This document shows, piece by piece, positions 16,851 to 25,573 of a stretch of DNA of 64,000 nt (position 1 is the stretch's first letter; each line of letters starts with the position of its first letter). The stretch is from assembly GCF_017301615.1 (NCBI RefSeq), contig NZ_CP059066.1, positions 1,347,001 to 1,411,000 on the forward strand, written 5' to 3'. A program made the translations under genes and the position numbers. The DNA is from Koleobacter methoxysyntrophicus. GTDB lineage: Bacteria > Bacillota > Thermosediminibacteria > Koleobacterales > Koleobacteraceae. Below the pieces are notes generated by a model. It ran no database searches and was not told the origin of the DNA. It was given only the letters and a program-made list of their open reading frames with translations.

Positions 16851-16937
16851 TTTTTTATAAGTTTATGTTTTTCACAGGGTTATACAGTAAACTCGATAAA
16901 AAACGCTTAAATGAAAAATAATCTACCTAAAAGGGAT

Positions 16938-16990
16938 TAGACATACAATATATTGTGTCATATAATTAGTATGCTTACTATATATTGAAT
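16938..16990 (+). promoter_or_regulatory. nrdJ promoter with two NrdR-like boxes
   Basis: TAGACA (16938-16943), 17-bp spacer, TATAAT (16961-16966). Box 1 (16943-16958, ATACAATATATTGTGT) fits the NrdR consensus acaCwAtATaTwGtgt at 15 of 16 positions and fills the spacer. Box 2 (16975-16990, core CTATATATTG) fits at about 12 of 16. The boxes are 32 bp apart, about three helical turns, the usual tandem arrangement for NrdR repression. nrdR itself is not in the window. Confidence 0.8.
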
Positions 16991-17005
16991 CAAGGAGGGT
17001 TTTGC

Positions 17006-19270
17006 GTGGGCAAAAAATTAGAACTAACTGTTAATGCAAGAAAGGTTCTGGAAAAACGGTACCTGAAGAAGGATGAAAAAGGGAACCCTATCGAACAGCC
17101 GGAAGATATGCTGAAAAGGGTTGCAAAAACTATTGCATCGGCGGAAGGACTGTATGGAAATGAAGACCAGGTCTCAGAAGTGGAAAAAAAGTTTTATGAT
17201 ATAATGGCCAATCTGGAGTTTTTGCCAAATTCTCCTACCCTTATGAATGCCGGTCGGGACTTGGGACAGCTTTCAGCATGTTTTGTACTGCCGGTAGAGG
17301 ATTCAATGGAGGGGATTTTTGACGCGATTAAACATGCAGCCCTTATTCATAAGAGCGGTGGCGGGACGGGCATGAGCTTTTCCCGGTTAAGGCCCAGAGG
17401 AGCTACTGTCCGATCTACCGGGGGGGTTGCTTCAGGCCCCGTTTCTTTTATGAAGGTCTTTAATGCGGCAACTGAAGCCGTAAAACAGGGAGGTACAAGA
17501 CGTGGGGCAAATATGGGCATTTTGAGGGTGGATCACCCCGATATCCTGCAGTTTATTCAATGTAAACGGGATAATAAGGATATTACAAACTTCAATATCA
17601 GTGTCGGCATAACGGAAGAATTTATGAAAGCCCTATACGAAGGCAGGGTTTATAATCTGGTTGACCCACACACGAATAAAGTTGCGGGAACCCTCGAAGC
17701 TCAAAAGGTCTTTGACCTGATAGTAGAAATGGCCTGGAATAACGGCGAACCGGGAATAATTTTTCTTGATAAAATTAATGAATCAAACCCTACCCCTCAC
17801 ATAGGTGTAATCGAGAGTACCAATCCCTGCGGTGAACAGCCTCTTCTCCCTTATGAATCATGCAACCTCGGTTCAATCAACCTCTTAAAAATGGTAAAGA
17901 AATCGGGAAAGAGGTGGGAAATAGATTGGAACAAGCTTAAAGATACGGTTTACTGGGCTGTAAGGTTTTTAGATAATGTGATAGATATAAACAAATACCC
18001 TCTCCCCGAGATTGAGGAAAAAACGAAGGCAAACAGGAAGATCGGTTTAGGGGTTATGGGATTTGCCGATATGTTAATAAGACTGGGGATTCCGTACAAT
18101 AGCCAAAAAGGGGTAGATACTGCAGAAGAATTGATGAGATTTATTCAGGACGAGTCCAAAAAAGCCTCCGCTAAGCTGGCCGAAACCCGGGGGGTATTTC
18201 CTAATTTTAAAGGAAGTATTTATGACAGACCGGGAGCACCCCGGGTTAGGAATGCAACTACCACAACTATAGCACCAACAGGGACCATTTCCATAATTGG
18301 GGGGACAAGCAGCGGTATAGAACCGCTCTTTGCAGTATGCTTTGTGAGGAATGTCCTCGACAATGATAAGCTCGTTGAGGTTCATCCCCTTTTTGAAGAA
18401 ATAGCAAAAGAGAAGGGATTTTTCAGCAGAGATTTGATGGAGCAAATAGCTCAAAAGGGTTCCCTTGAAGGCATATATGATATTCCCGAAGATGTAAAAA
18501 GGATTTTTGTAACGGCCCACGATGTCAGCCCTGAATGGCATATTAAAATGCAGGCAGCCTTCCAAAAATATACAGATAATGCTGTATCAAAGACGGTCAA
18601 TTTTCCGAATTCCGCTACGAAGGAAGATGTGCGAAAGGTATATTTAATGGCATATGAAATGGGCTGTAAAGGTGTTACGATTTATCGGGATGGAAGCAGG
18701 GAAGAACAGGTTTTAAACAAAGGGCTGAATTTAGCAAAGAATCAGGAAGAGCATCATGAGAAAGGGAAATTGAAACCCAGGGCCAGGCCCACTATAACTT
18801 ACGGGAATACCGAAAAGGTTAAAATAGGGTGCGGCAACCTGTATATAACCGTTAATTCTGATGAAAACGGGATATGTGAGGTATTTACGAACCTTGGACG
18901 TGCAGGGGGGTGCCCATCACAGTCGGAAGCAACAAGCCGCCTTATTTCTCTGGCCCTCCGCTCAGGCATAGATGTGCAATCAATTGTTGAACAGCTCAAA
19001 GGGATTCGATGCCATTCTACTATAAGGAAAAAAGGGCTCAGGGTCCTGTCATGCCCCGATGCCATAGGAAGGGCAATTGAAAGGACCGTGGGCAGGAAAA
19101 TGGTTCCAAACGGAACCGCCCAGGAGCTTACTAATCAGGAACTCACGGCTGCTCTGGAGGAAGACTGCCCCGGTCAGAACTGGCAGAAATGCCCGGAATG
19201 CGGCGGCCCAATTGAACACGAGAGCGGATGCATAGTATGCCGTTCCTGTGGGTTTTCTAAGTGCGGGTAA
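17006..19270 (+). CDS. nrdJ: Adenosylcobalamin-dependent ribonucleotide reductase (class II)
   Basis: Makes deoxynucleotides from ribonucleotides using a B12-generated thiyl radical, independent of oxygen. 754 residues from GTG 17006, 6 bases after AAGGAGGG; an upstream TTG is in frame but lacks a ribosome site. Seen: [20 protein letters not shown], substrate-site residues in [21 protein letters not shown] (N-x-C-x-E), [20 protein letters not shown], and a C-terminal zinc-ribbon tail [20 protein letters not shown] plus the terminal SKCG that could regenerate the active-site dithiol. Regulated by the NrdR-like boxes upstream. Confidence 0.97.
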   Translation: MGKKLELTVNARKVLEKRYLKKDEKGNPIEQPEDMLKRVAKTIASAEGLYGNEDQVSEVEKKFYDIMANLEFLPNSPTLMNAGRDLGQLSACFVLPVEDSMEGIFDAIKHAALIHKSGGGTGMSFSRLRPRGATVRSTGGVASGPVSFMKVFNAATEAVKQGGTRRGANMGILRVDHPDILQFIQCKRDNKDITNFNISVGITEEFMKALYEGRVYNLVDPHTNKVAGTLEAQKVFDLIVEMAWNNGEPGIIFLDKINESNPTPHIGVIESTNPCGEQPLLPYESCNLGSINLLKMVKKSGKRWEIDWNKLKDTVYWAVRFLDNVIDINKYPLPEIEEKTKANRKIGLGVMGFADMLIRLGIPYNSQKGVDTAEELMRFIQDESKKASAKLAETRGVFPNFKGSIYDRPGAPRVRNATTTTIAPTGTISIIGGTSSGIEPLFAVCFVRNVLDNDKLVEVHPLFEEIAKEKGFFSRDLMEQIAQKGSLEGIYDIPEDVKRIFVTAHDVSPEWHIKMQAAFQKYTDNAVSKTVNFPNSATKEDVRKVYLMAYEMGCKGVTIYRDGSREEQVLNKGLNLAKNQEEHHEKGKLKPRARPTITYGNTEKVKIGCGNLYITVNSDENGICEVFTNLGRAGGCPSQSEATSRLISLALRSGIDVQSIVEQLKGIRCHSTIRKKGLRVLSCPDAIGRAIERTVGRKMVPNGTAQELTNQELTAALEEDCPGQNWQKCPECGGPIEHESGCIVCRSCGFSKCG

Positions 19271-19285
19271 TCCCCGCTTTTTTTT
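19263..19285 (+). terminator. nrdJ terminator overlapping the stop codon
   Basis: GCGGG (19263-19267) pairs with CCCGC (19273-19277), then eight T (19278-19285). The loop holds the TAA stop codon of nrdJ, so the terminator starts inside the coding sequence. Confidence 0.8.
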
Positions 19286-19289
19286 CAAA

Positions 19290-19481
19290 ATGGCTATATA
19301 CTTTACTCAGGATACGGCAAGTCTAGTTTGAATAAATGGCAAATCCCGAAGCGACTGTTAATTTGGCTCGAAGCCATGGATGGCGGAGAGCCAAATTCCA
19401 GAGTGAGCGGAGCATGGAGGCGGAGCGAACGGCAAGCGGAGGGATGCCATTTAATTCTTCCTGAGCTAAGGGGATAGTCAT
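19290..19481 (+). repeat. Dispersed intergenic repeat, copy 2 (full length)
   Basis: About 192 bp. Left end TGGCTATATACTTTACTCAGGA, right end (read inward) TGACTATCCCCTTAGCTCAGGA: imperfect terminal inverted repeats. Inside, AATTTGGCTC and GAGCCAAATT form a perfect 10-bp stem with an 18-base loop that itself folds (GCCA...TGGC). An 8-base TTTTTCAA is found just outside both ends (19281-19288, 19483-19490), a possible target duplication. 19482-19630 holds only the leader of the next gene. Confidence 0.8.
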
Positions 19482-19630
19482 ATTTTTCAATAAATCCGTG
19501 AAGGTTTTTTGTTTTTTTAGTAGGAATTAGAAAATTTTTGTAGAAATTATAAAGCTGAGGTGATGAATTTTGGTGATTTAAGATGAATTACAGGTTATTA
19601 AAAAAATTATTAACTGGAGGTAGTTGAAAT

Positions 19631-20662
19631 TTGAACATTTTGGCTAATATATTGGGAAAATTGAATCCTGCAGCTTACCTTATAATAACGGCGATAATAG
19701 CGATATTCGGCGTTTCCTTTTTGGTGAGTTTGATTGTCCGCAGCAGGTACATAAATATGCAGAGGGAATTGGACAACCTCAAGAACAGAAATAACGGCGT
19801 ATTTAATTCCGGGGTATTAAACAGGATTGTAGATGATTATAAGCTTGCTGCATCGGAGAATTATCCCGAAGTAAATACTCAGGCAATAATCGAAAAAAAC
19901 TTTAACAAAGAGCTGAGGATGCTGAACCTTGGGGAGAGATTTGTTAAAAACTCCGTATCATTGATCATTATTCTCGGGCTGTTGGGTACTTTCTACGGCC
20001 TGACCATGTCAGTCGAAAAATTAGTGGAGCTTTTAAGCTCAACCGGGAACACGGAAATGCTGGACAGCATAGATTCAATAGTCGGCGGATTGATATTATC
20101 GGTAAGGGGGATGTCGGTAGCCTTTGTAACCAGCCTTATAGGGATAGCTTTTTCGGTCATATTAACCATAATAAATATTATCGTAAATATTGAAGAATCC
20201 AGAGAGTCCCTTATGGTCAGTATAGAGGAATATTTAGATAACATCATTGCTCCGGGGTTCTCAAAGAACAGGGAAGAGAAATATTCTGCCCTGAACAAAA
20301 CCCTGGTATCCGCTTTTGAAAATATCGGTGAAAAAATAGAAAGCGATATTAGAAATGCCTTTGAAAATCTAGGGGGGAGGCTTATCAAGGGGGTTGTCGA
20401 TATAGAACTGGCCGTTAAATCCCTCGGAGAGACGGTAGAACGGTTTGATGAATCCCTCAAAACTTTCAGGGAAAACACAAGGGACTTCAGTGAATTCAAT
20501 TTTAATTTAAGACACAATATCGAACGAATGGATGTAAGTTTTGTAGATTTAACGGAGGCTTTAAAAGAAACTTCTAAAATTATTGTGAATAACTATAAGG
20601 CCATTGAAGGGCTGTCAAAGGTGCTGAAAAACGGCATAGATTCGGATAACAAAAACTATTGA
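19631..20662 (+). CDS. MotA/TolQ/ExbB-type proton-channel protein (ZorA-like)
   Basis: 343 residues. Three predicted membrane segments (about 15-36, 108-126, 151-184), with LGLLGTFYGLT and SVAFVTSLIGIAFSVIL matching the TolQ/ExbB/MotA channel core, then a roughly 160-residue polar, heptad-like C-terminal tail that should lie in the cytoplasm. That tail is longer than in ExbB/TolQ but far shorter than in canonical ZorA. TTG start at 19631, 9 bases after GGAGGT (19616-19621). Paired with the OmpA-domain gene downstream, it should form an ion-driven stator-like complex. No zorC/D/E, tonB, tolR or flagellar gene is near. Confidence 0.85.
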   Translation: MNILANILGKLNPAAYLIITAIIAIFGVSFLVSLIVRSRYINMQRELDNLKNRNNGVFNSGVLNRIVDDYKLAASENYPEVNTQAIIEKNFNKELRMLNLGERFVKNSVSLIIILGLLGTFYGLTMSVEKLVELLSSTGNTEMLDSIDSIVGGLILSVRGMSVAFVTSLIGIAFSVILTIINIIVNIEESRESLMVSIEEYLDNIIAPGFSKNREEKYSALNKTLVSAFENIGEKIESDIRNAFENLGGRLIKGVVDIELAVKSLGETVERFDESLKTFRENTRDFSEFNFNLRHNIERMDVSFVDLTEALKETSKIIVNNYKAIEGLSKVLKNGIDSDNKNY

Positions 20663-20716
20663 TATTTATTTGTTGCATTGTAACGGTGAAAGTAATGTTA
20701 AATGGGGAGTGACTCA

Positions 20717-21640
20717 ATGAAATTACGTAAAAGGAACTTTAAGAAACTCAGCAGTAATCAAGATTTCTGGCCTTCTTTTACCGATGTGATGTCAACCATA
20801 GCCCTTATCTTGTTTTTTCTAATGCTGCTGGCATATATCCAGAACATAATTACGGGCAGCAATCTCGAGCTTGCCAAAAAGCAGCTAGAAACTGCACGTT
20901 TAGAAATAAAGAAGGCAGAAAGGGATTTGAGGAAGATAAGGGATGAATATGAACGGACCAGGGAAGAAGTTGAATTGAGCAGGAAAGCCCTTGAACTGTC
21001 GGAAAAGGAGATTGAAAGGCAGAAGGAGATTATTGCTATAAGCAATTACGAACTCGAGAAGCTGAGGGCAGAGCTTCAAAATATTGCAGTATTGAGGTTG
21101 GATATCTTGAAAAAGGTTAAGAGTTCCGTTGAAAAGGAAATCGGAAGGACGAATAAAGAGGGAGAAGAGCTGGTTACAATAGGTGATAATGCAAATATAA
21201 TAATCAATGAAAGTCTGGTATTCCCGTATAATTCCTATGAAATCAAACCCGAAGGAAAGGAACTGCTTAAACACCTGGCGGTAGCCTTTGAGAAAATACT
21301 GGATGACGAGAACATACGGTCAAATATCGATGCGATAAATGTTGAGGGCCACACCGACAGCAGGGGTACCGCTGAATACAACAGGGACCTTTCCGTAAAA
21401 AGGTCAACGGCTGTCGTAAATTATCTGATGAGGGCAAACCCCGGGCTAGAAGAAAAATATGGGAGATATTTTGCGGCTACGGGTTTTTCGGAATTTCGCC
21501 CTATTGCTGTGGAGTATACGGAGAAGGATAGAGAGAAAAACAGGCGTATTGAGATATCAATAATTGTTAAGGATAGTAATATTCAAAATGTAATAGAGAA
21601 ATACCTGGAGGATACCGAAGAGATGTTTGAAGGCAGATAA
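20717..21640 (+). CDS. MotB/OmpA-type peptidoglycan-binding stator partner (ZorB-like)
   Basis: 307 residues from ATG 20717 with GGGGAGTGA upstream; the in-frame ATG 20702 lacks a ribosome site. A short basic N-terminus, one membrane helix with PSFTDVMSTIALILFFLML in which Asp23 sits where MotB carries its proton-binding Asp, a long coiled coil rich in E, K and R (about residues 47-120), and a C-terminal OmpA-like domain with EGHTDSRGTAEYNRDLSVKR (about 210-229) and KNRRIEISI. The helix spans the membrane and the OmpA domain should grip peptidoglycan. The spacer coiled coil is longer than in MotB. Confidence 0.87.
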   Translation: MKLRKRNFKKLSSNQDFWPSFTDVMSTIALILFFLMLLAYIQNIITGSNLELAKKQLETARLEIKKAERDLRKIRDEYERTREEVELSRKALELSEKEIERQKEIIAISNYELEKLRAELQNIAVLRLDILKKVKSSVEKEIGRTNKEGEELVTIGDNANIIINESLVFPYNSYEIKPEGKELLKHLAVAFEKILDDENIRSNIDAINVEGHTDSRGTAEYNRDLSVKRSTAVVNYLMRANPGLEEKYGRYFAATGFSEFRPIAVEYTEKDREKNRRIEISIIVKDSNIQNVIEKYLEDTEEMFEGR

Positions 21641-21649
21641 GAATATAAG

Positions 21650-21772
21650 TTTAGCTCCGCTCACTCTGGAATTTGGCTCTCCGCCATCCGTGGCTCCGAG
21701 CCCTAAACAAGTGCTTATGTGTTTGCCATTTATTCAACTGGATTTGCCTTATCCTGAGTGAAGCATATAGTC
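21650..21772 (-). repeat. Dispersed intergenic repeat, copy 3 (truncated, inverted relative to copy 2)
   Basis: About 123 bp, from TTTAGCTCCGCTCACTCTGG to the terminus ATCCTGAGTGAAGCATATAGTC. It lacks the outer end present in copies 2 and 4. The hairpin persists (TTTGGCTC...GAGCC) and the inner loop reads GCCATCCGTGGC where copy 2 (reverse strand) has GCCATCCATGGC. ATATAAG flanks it on both sides (21643-21649, 21773-21779). It lies between the ZorB-like gene and its terminator. Confidence 0.8.
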
Positions 21773-21787
21773 ATATAAGAAATTTAT

Positions 21788-21820
21788 ACCGGCAACGTTT
21801 AGAGTTGCCGGTTGTTTTTT
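21788..21820 (+). terminator. Strong terminator after the ZorAB-like pair
   Basis: 9-bp perfect stem ACCGGCAAC/GTTGCCGGT (21788-21796 with 21804-21812), 7-base loop, then TGTTTTTTT. 21821-21970 shows no gene; it is presumably the promoter region of sleB, but I cannot place a convincing sporulation promoter. Confidence 0.85.
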
Positions 21821-21970
21821 TAATTAATGAGGTTTTTGAATAATGCAGCCTGATTTTACAAAGAATATTTAAAGAATATATAAACTGTATTGAGTAGGTC
21901 ATTCAAATCCTAGAATTTTTTCTATAATAACATGTTTTAGGATAGACCAATGAACGGGAGGAGGTAAATT

Positions 21971-22651
21971 GTGAAAAGGTTTTTAGCATTTATGCTGATT
22001 ATCTTCTGTATTTTTTCAGCAATAGCCGCCCTTTATATCCATGATAAAGGGGTAAAGGCCCAGACCCTGTATTGGGGGTCCAGAGGGGATGATGTATATG
22101 AACTTCAGCGTAAATTGAAGCAGTGGGGTTACTATACGGGACCGGTAGACGGGTATTTTGGTGCAAAAACCCACAAAGCGGTGGTATACTTTCAGAGAAA
22201 AAACGGTCTGAGGGTCGACGGGCTGGTTGGGAGAGAAACCAGGAGGGCCCTGGGAATGGCAGTTGCAACCAATTATGCGGCCTCCAGAGGTATATCAAAT
22301 AGAGATGACCTCTATCTTCTGGCTCAGTTGATAACAGGAGAAGCCAGGGGGGAACCGTATTTAGGTCAGGTGGCTGTAGGGGCCGTTGTACTAAACCGGG
22401 TAGAACACCCCTCTTTCCCCAAGACTATAGCAGGGGTTATATTCCAGCCGGGGGCATTTACCGCAGTATCTGACGGTCAGATGTTCAGGCCGCCGACGAG
22501 CACCGCTATCCGGGCAGCAGCGGATGCCTTAAATGGATGGGACCCCACCTGGGGTGCATTATATTACTACAATCCTGCCAGAACCACAAATAGATGGATA
22601 TGGTCCAGACCCGTCCATCTGGTTATAGGCAAGCACAGATTTGCCCGCTAG
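21971..22651 (+). CDS. sleB: Spore cortex-lytic enzyme SleB
   Basis: 226 residues. Signal peptide (residues 1-30, hydrophobic FLAFMLIIFCIFSAIAALYI), a peptidoglycan-binding domain (about 34-92, GSRGDDVYELQRKLKQWGYY) and a hydrolase_2-type lytic transglycosylase domain (about 110-226) with LITGEARGEPYLGQVAVGAV, containing the candidate catalytic Glu. Degrades the muramic-lactam cortex of the spore during germination. GTG start after GGGAGGAGG. Followed 15 bases later by ypeB, its usual partner, needed for SleB stability in spores. Confidence 0.95.
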   Translation: MKRFLAFMLIIFCIFSAIAALYIHDKGVKAQTLYWGSRGDDVYELQRKLKQWGYYTGPVDGYFGAKTHKAVVYFQRKNGLRVDGLVGRETRRALGMAVATNYAASRGISNRDDLYLLAQLITGEARGEPYLGQVAVGAVVLNRVEHPSFPKTIAGVIFQPGAFTAVSDGQMFRPPTSTAIRAAADALNGWDPTWGALYYYNPARTTNRWIWSRPVHLVIGKHRFAR

Positions 22652-22666
22652 AAAGGAGGGAAGATA

Positions 22667-24007
22667 TTGAACCGAAGGTGGATAATACCTTTAATAGTAG
22701 GCTTAGCGTTGGTTATTACCGGAATATGGGGTATAGATCAATACAGGCAAAAAAGGGCATATCAAATCTACATGCAGAACCAGTATCAAAGGATGTTTTA
22801 CGACCTGTTAGGTCATGTTGAAAACATCCAGGTAGACCTTTCCAAAGTCCTGGTTTCAGGGTCGCCCGAACACAATAACAACCTGTTTTCCAATATATCA
22901 AGGCAGTCCTTTTCTGCTCAGGAAAAGCTGAACCAGCTTCCCATATCCCATGTAGCACTTAATAAAACCTCAAAGTTTCTCGCACAGGTAGCCGATTACA
23001 GCAGCAGCATGACCAAAAAGAATACCCCACTTAACTCAGACCAGATGGAGACGGTGGCCGGTCTTCACAACAGTGCAGCCAAACTTACAGAAGAATTAAG
23101 AGGATTGTTTGATATGATTACAGATGGAACAATAAAGATGGGTGAATTAAGGCGGGAAGGCGGATTCCAGCTGGCAAGGGCTCCCGAGAGGAATCTCGAT
23201 GGAGAGTTCAGCAAGATTCACGAAAAAATGGCGGACTATCCTACATTAATATATGACGGTCCTTTTTCCGATCACCTGCTTGAACCTAAACCGCGGGAAC
23301 TAAAAGGGGAATCAATAACCTTTGACCGGGCAAAGGAAATTGCGAAGAGATTTATAGGCCCTGAAGATATTCGGGAGATCCGAAGGGGAAGTGACAGCAG
23401 CGGGTTTATAAAGACTTACGGCCTAGAGATAATCCCTGAGGGGAACAGGAGAAGTCCTATATATGTGAGCATAACAAAAACCGGGGGGCATGTAGCCTGG
23501 ATGCTTAACACCAGAGGGATTGGTGAAAGTAAGTTATCGATGGAAGAAATGAGGCAGAAGGCTGAAGCATTCCTGAAGGAAAAGGGTTATGTTAACATGA
23601 TGCCTACCTATTCAATGGTAAGCGGGGATACGGGTGTAGTGAATTTTGCCTATACCCAGGATGGGGTTATTATTTACCCCGACCTGTTAAAGGTTAAAGT
23701 TGCCCTTGATAACGGTGAAGTAGTAGGGTTTGAAGCTCAAAAATTCTTAATGTCCCACCATGACAGGGATATAAGGAAGCCGAGGCTTACGGAAGAGGAG
23801 GCCAGAAGATTTATCAGCAATCAGTTCAATGTAAGTAAAGGCCGCCTTGCATTGATACCTCTGGAGGACAGGACCGAGGTCCTTACCTATGAATTTAAAA
23901 GTAGATACCAGGAAGATGAGTTTCTTATCTATATCAATGCCGATACAGGAGACCAAGAGATGATATTAAAAATCATAAAGGATAAAACCGGCACATTAAC
24001 CATGTGA
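22667..24007 (+). CDS. ypeB: Germination protein YpeB
   Basis: 446 residues. An N-terminal membrane anchor (about 5-22, IIPLIVGLALVITGIWGI), a helical region, and repeated PepSY-like domains in the C-terminal half (ITFDRAKEIAKRFIG; SMEEMRQKAEAFLKEKGY; LTEEEARRFISNQFN). It partners and protects SleB in the spore. TTG start 22667, 7 bases after AGGAGGG; sleB and ypeB form an operon. 24008-24240 downstream has no convincing gene: an ACCGG/CCGGT hairpin near 24049 and a TATAAT at 24192 without a good -35. Confidence 0.93.
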   Translation: MNRRWIIPLIVGLALVITGIWGIDQYRQKRAYQIYMQNQYQRMFYDLLGHVENIQVDLSKVLVSGSPEHNNNLFSNISRQSFSAQEKLNQLPISHVALNKTSKFLAQVADYSSSMTKKNTPLNSDQMETVAGLHNSAAKLTEELRGLFDMITDGTIKMGELRREGGFQLARAPERNLDGEFSKIHEKMADYPTLIYDGPFSDHLLEPKPRELKGESITFDRAKEIAKRFIGPEDIREIRRGSDSSGFIKTYGLEIIPEGNRRSPIYVSITKTGGHVAWMLNTRGIGESKLSMEEMRQKAEAFLKEKGYVNMMPTYSMVSGDTGVVNFAYTQDGVIIYPDLLKVKVALDNGEVVGFEAQKFLMSHHDRDIRKPRLTEEEARRFISNQFNVSKGRLALIPLEDRTEVLTYEFKSRYQEDEFLIYINADTGDQEMILKIIKDKTGTLTM

Positions 24008-24240
24008 AATGTAGAGGACCGTTAAATTTCGGATGTGGCAAAGGGGTACCGGCAAGACCGGTGCTTATGAATCAACCCGAACCAAGGCAGAGCTAATCAA
24101 AATGCAAATATATGTATGCTGCTATCAACCGTATACCGGGTTAGCTATCGGTATTTTGTTTTACGGGGTAGTAGCTTATTTTTATTTCTGCTATAATTAT
24201 TTAGAGAAGACGGGAGAAACAGGGACAGGAGGAAAATGAG

Positions 24241-25320
24241 ATGAAAATAGGTATTGTAGGATTGACAACGGTAGGCAAGACAACCCTTTTCAATCTGCTG
24301 ACCGGGTCCAGTATAGCTACCCAGACATTTTCATCAGGGAAAAAAGACGCCAACATCGGAACGGCAGCAGTCCCTGATGAACGAATAGACTACCTATCAG
24401 AGATGTTTAAGCCCAAAAAAACCACCTATGCCCAGATACAGTTTATTGATGTTGCCGGTCTGGAAAGGGGAAGCGGTGCTTCTTCAAACAAATTCTTAGA
24501 AGCCCTCAGACAGGTAGATGCAGTAGCCCATGTGGTAAGGGTCTTTCAAAACCCCCAGGTGATGCACCCTGAGGGTTCCATTAACCCTGTAAGGGATGTT
24601 GATATTCTGGCGTCCGAACTGCTGTTTTCAGACCTGGGTGTCATTGAAAAGAGGCTTGAAAAACTTTACTCATCTAAGAAAAGCCAGAAGGAAAAAAGAG
24701 AGGAAATCGAACTCCTGGAAAGGTGTAAGGTATGTCTTGAAGAAGAAAGGCCTATCAGTTCCCTTAACATTTCGAACGAGGAGCGGGAGATATTGAGGAG
24801 TTACGGCTTTTTAACGGAAAAACCCCTGATGCTTGTAATTAATTTGGACGAAGAGCAGTTTTATAGAAAGGATTATCCGGGGAGAAAAGAACTTCACAAA
24901 TATGCTGCTAAAAACGGTATACCCATAGTGGAGTTATGCGCCCTTATGGAGATGGAAATAAATGAACTGACTGAAGAGGACAGACGGGCATTTATGAAAG
25001 AGCTGGGTATAAAAGAGCCGGGCATATCAGTTGTTGCCAAAAAGGCTTATGAATATCTAGGGCTCATACCCTTTTTTACTGCAGGGGAAGATGAAGTAAA
25101 GGCTTGGACCATAAAAAAAGGAACCACGGCAAAAGATGCGGCAGGAAAGATACACTCGGATATCCAGCGGGGATTCATAAGGGCTGAGGTAATAGCCTTC
25201 AATGACCTTAAGGAATCGGGCAGCATAGCTGCAGCCAGAAGTAAAGGCTTGCTTCGCCTTGAGGGAAAGGACTACGTGGTTCAGGATGGGGATATAATCA
25301 ATTTTAGGTTTAACGTATAG
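24241..25320 (+). CDS. YchF/Obg-type P-loop NTPase with TGS domain
   Basis: 359 residues. P-loop GLTTVGKTT (7-15), where canonical YchF has GLPNVGKST; switch region IQFIDVAGLERGSG (about 67-80); NLDEE (about 201) at the base-recognition loop, where YchF proteins depart from the NKxD of GTPases and often prefer ATP; coiled-coil insert (about 135-175); C-terminal TGS/DUF933 domain (about 270-359). YchF-type proteins interact with ribosomes. The Thr-rich P-loop suggests a paralogous subgroup and not the housekeeping ychF, so I give no symbol. Confidence 0.85.
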   Translation: MKIGIVGLTTVGKTTLFNLLTGSSIATQTFSSGKKDANIGTAAVPDERIDYLSEMFKPKKTTYAQIQFIDVAGLERGSGASSNKFLEALRQVDAVAHVVRVFQNPQVMHPEGSINPVRDVDILASELLFSDLGVIEKRLEKLYSSKKSQKEKREEIELLERCKVCLEEERPISSLNISNEEREILRSYGFLTEKPLMLVINLDEEQFYRKDYPGRKELHKYAAKNGIPIVELCALMEMEINELTEEDRRAFMKELGIKEPGISVVAKKAYEYLGLIPFFTAGEDEVKAWTIKKGTTAKDAAGKIHSDIQRGFIRAEVIAFNDLKESGSIAAARSKGLLRLEGKDYVVQDGDIINFRFNV

Positions 25321-25453
25321 TTTCTCTCTTTAATTGTTGTGCTGCCTTAAAGTAGGGGTGAATGTCTTTATCTTTGAGAATGAAATAAATCTCATGAACT
25401 GGCGGCAACTGCGTACCTGCAGCGGCTGTCACTTTAACGCAAAATTAAAAGAG

Positions 25454-25522
25454 TTGACAGCATAAATTTAGTATGATAAAATATTTTGTTTATTTGACAG
25501 CAAATCCAAAATATGATAAACT
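25454..25522 (+). promoter_or_regulatory. Tandem SigA-type promoters of carD
   Basis: Two boxes 40 bp apart with the same layout: TTGACA (25454-25459), 17 bp, TAAAAT (25477-25482); and TTGACA (25494-25499), 17 bp, TAAACT (25517-25522). Both begin TTGACAGCA and share TATGATAAA before or at the -10, as if one arose by duplication. 25321-25453 upstream holds nothing I recognise. Confidence 0.75.
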
Positions 25523-25573
25523 AAAATTTGAAGAGTTAATGCCGGAAGGTCAGCCAGGGAGGTAGCAAACCTG

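Noticed and set aside
19631-21640. A complete Zorya defence system
   Set aside because: Only ZorA- and ZorB-like genes are present; zorC, zorD and zorE are absent and the ZorA-like tail is much shorter than in canonical ZorA.
24033-24239. 68-codon open frame between ypeB and the YchF-like gene
   Set aside because: No ribosome site at any start, no family resemblance, and it covers a promoter-like TATAAT and a small hairpin.
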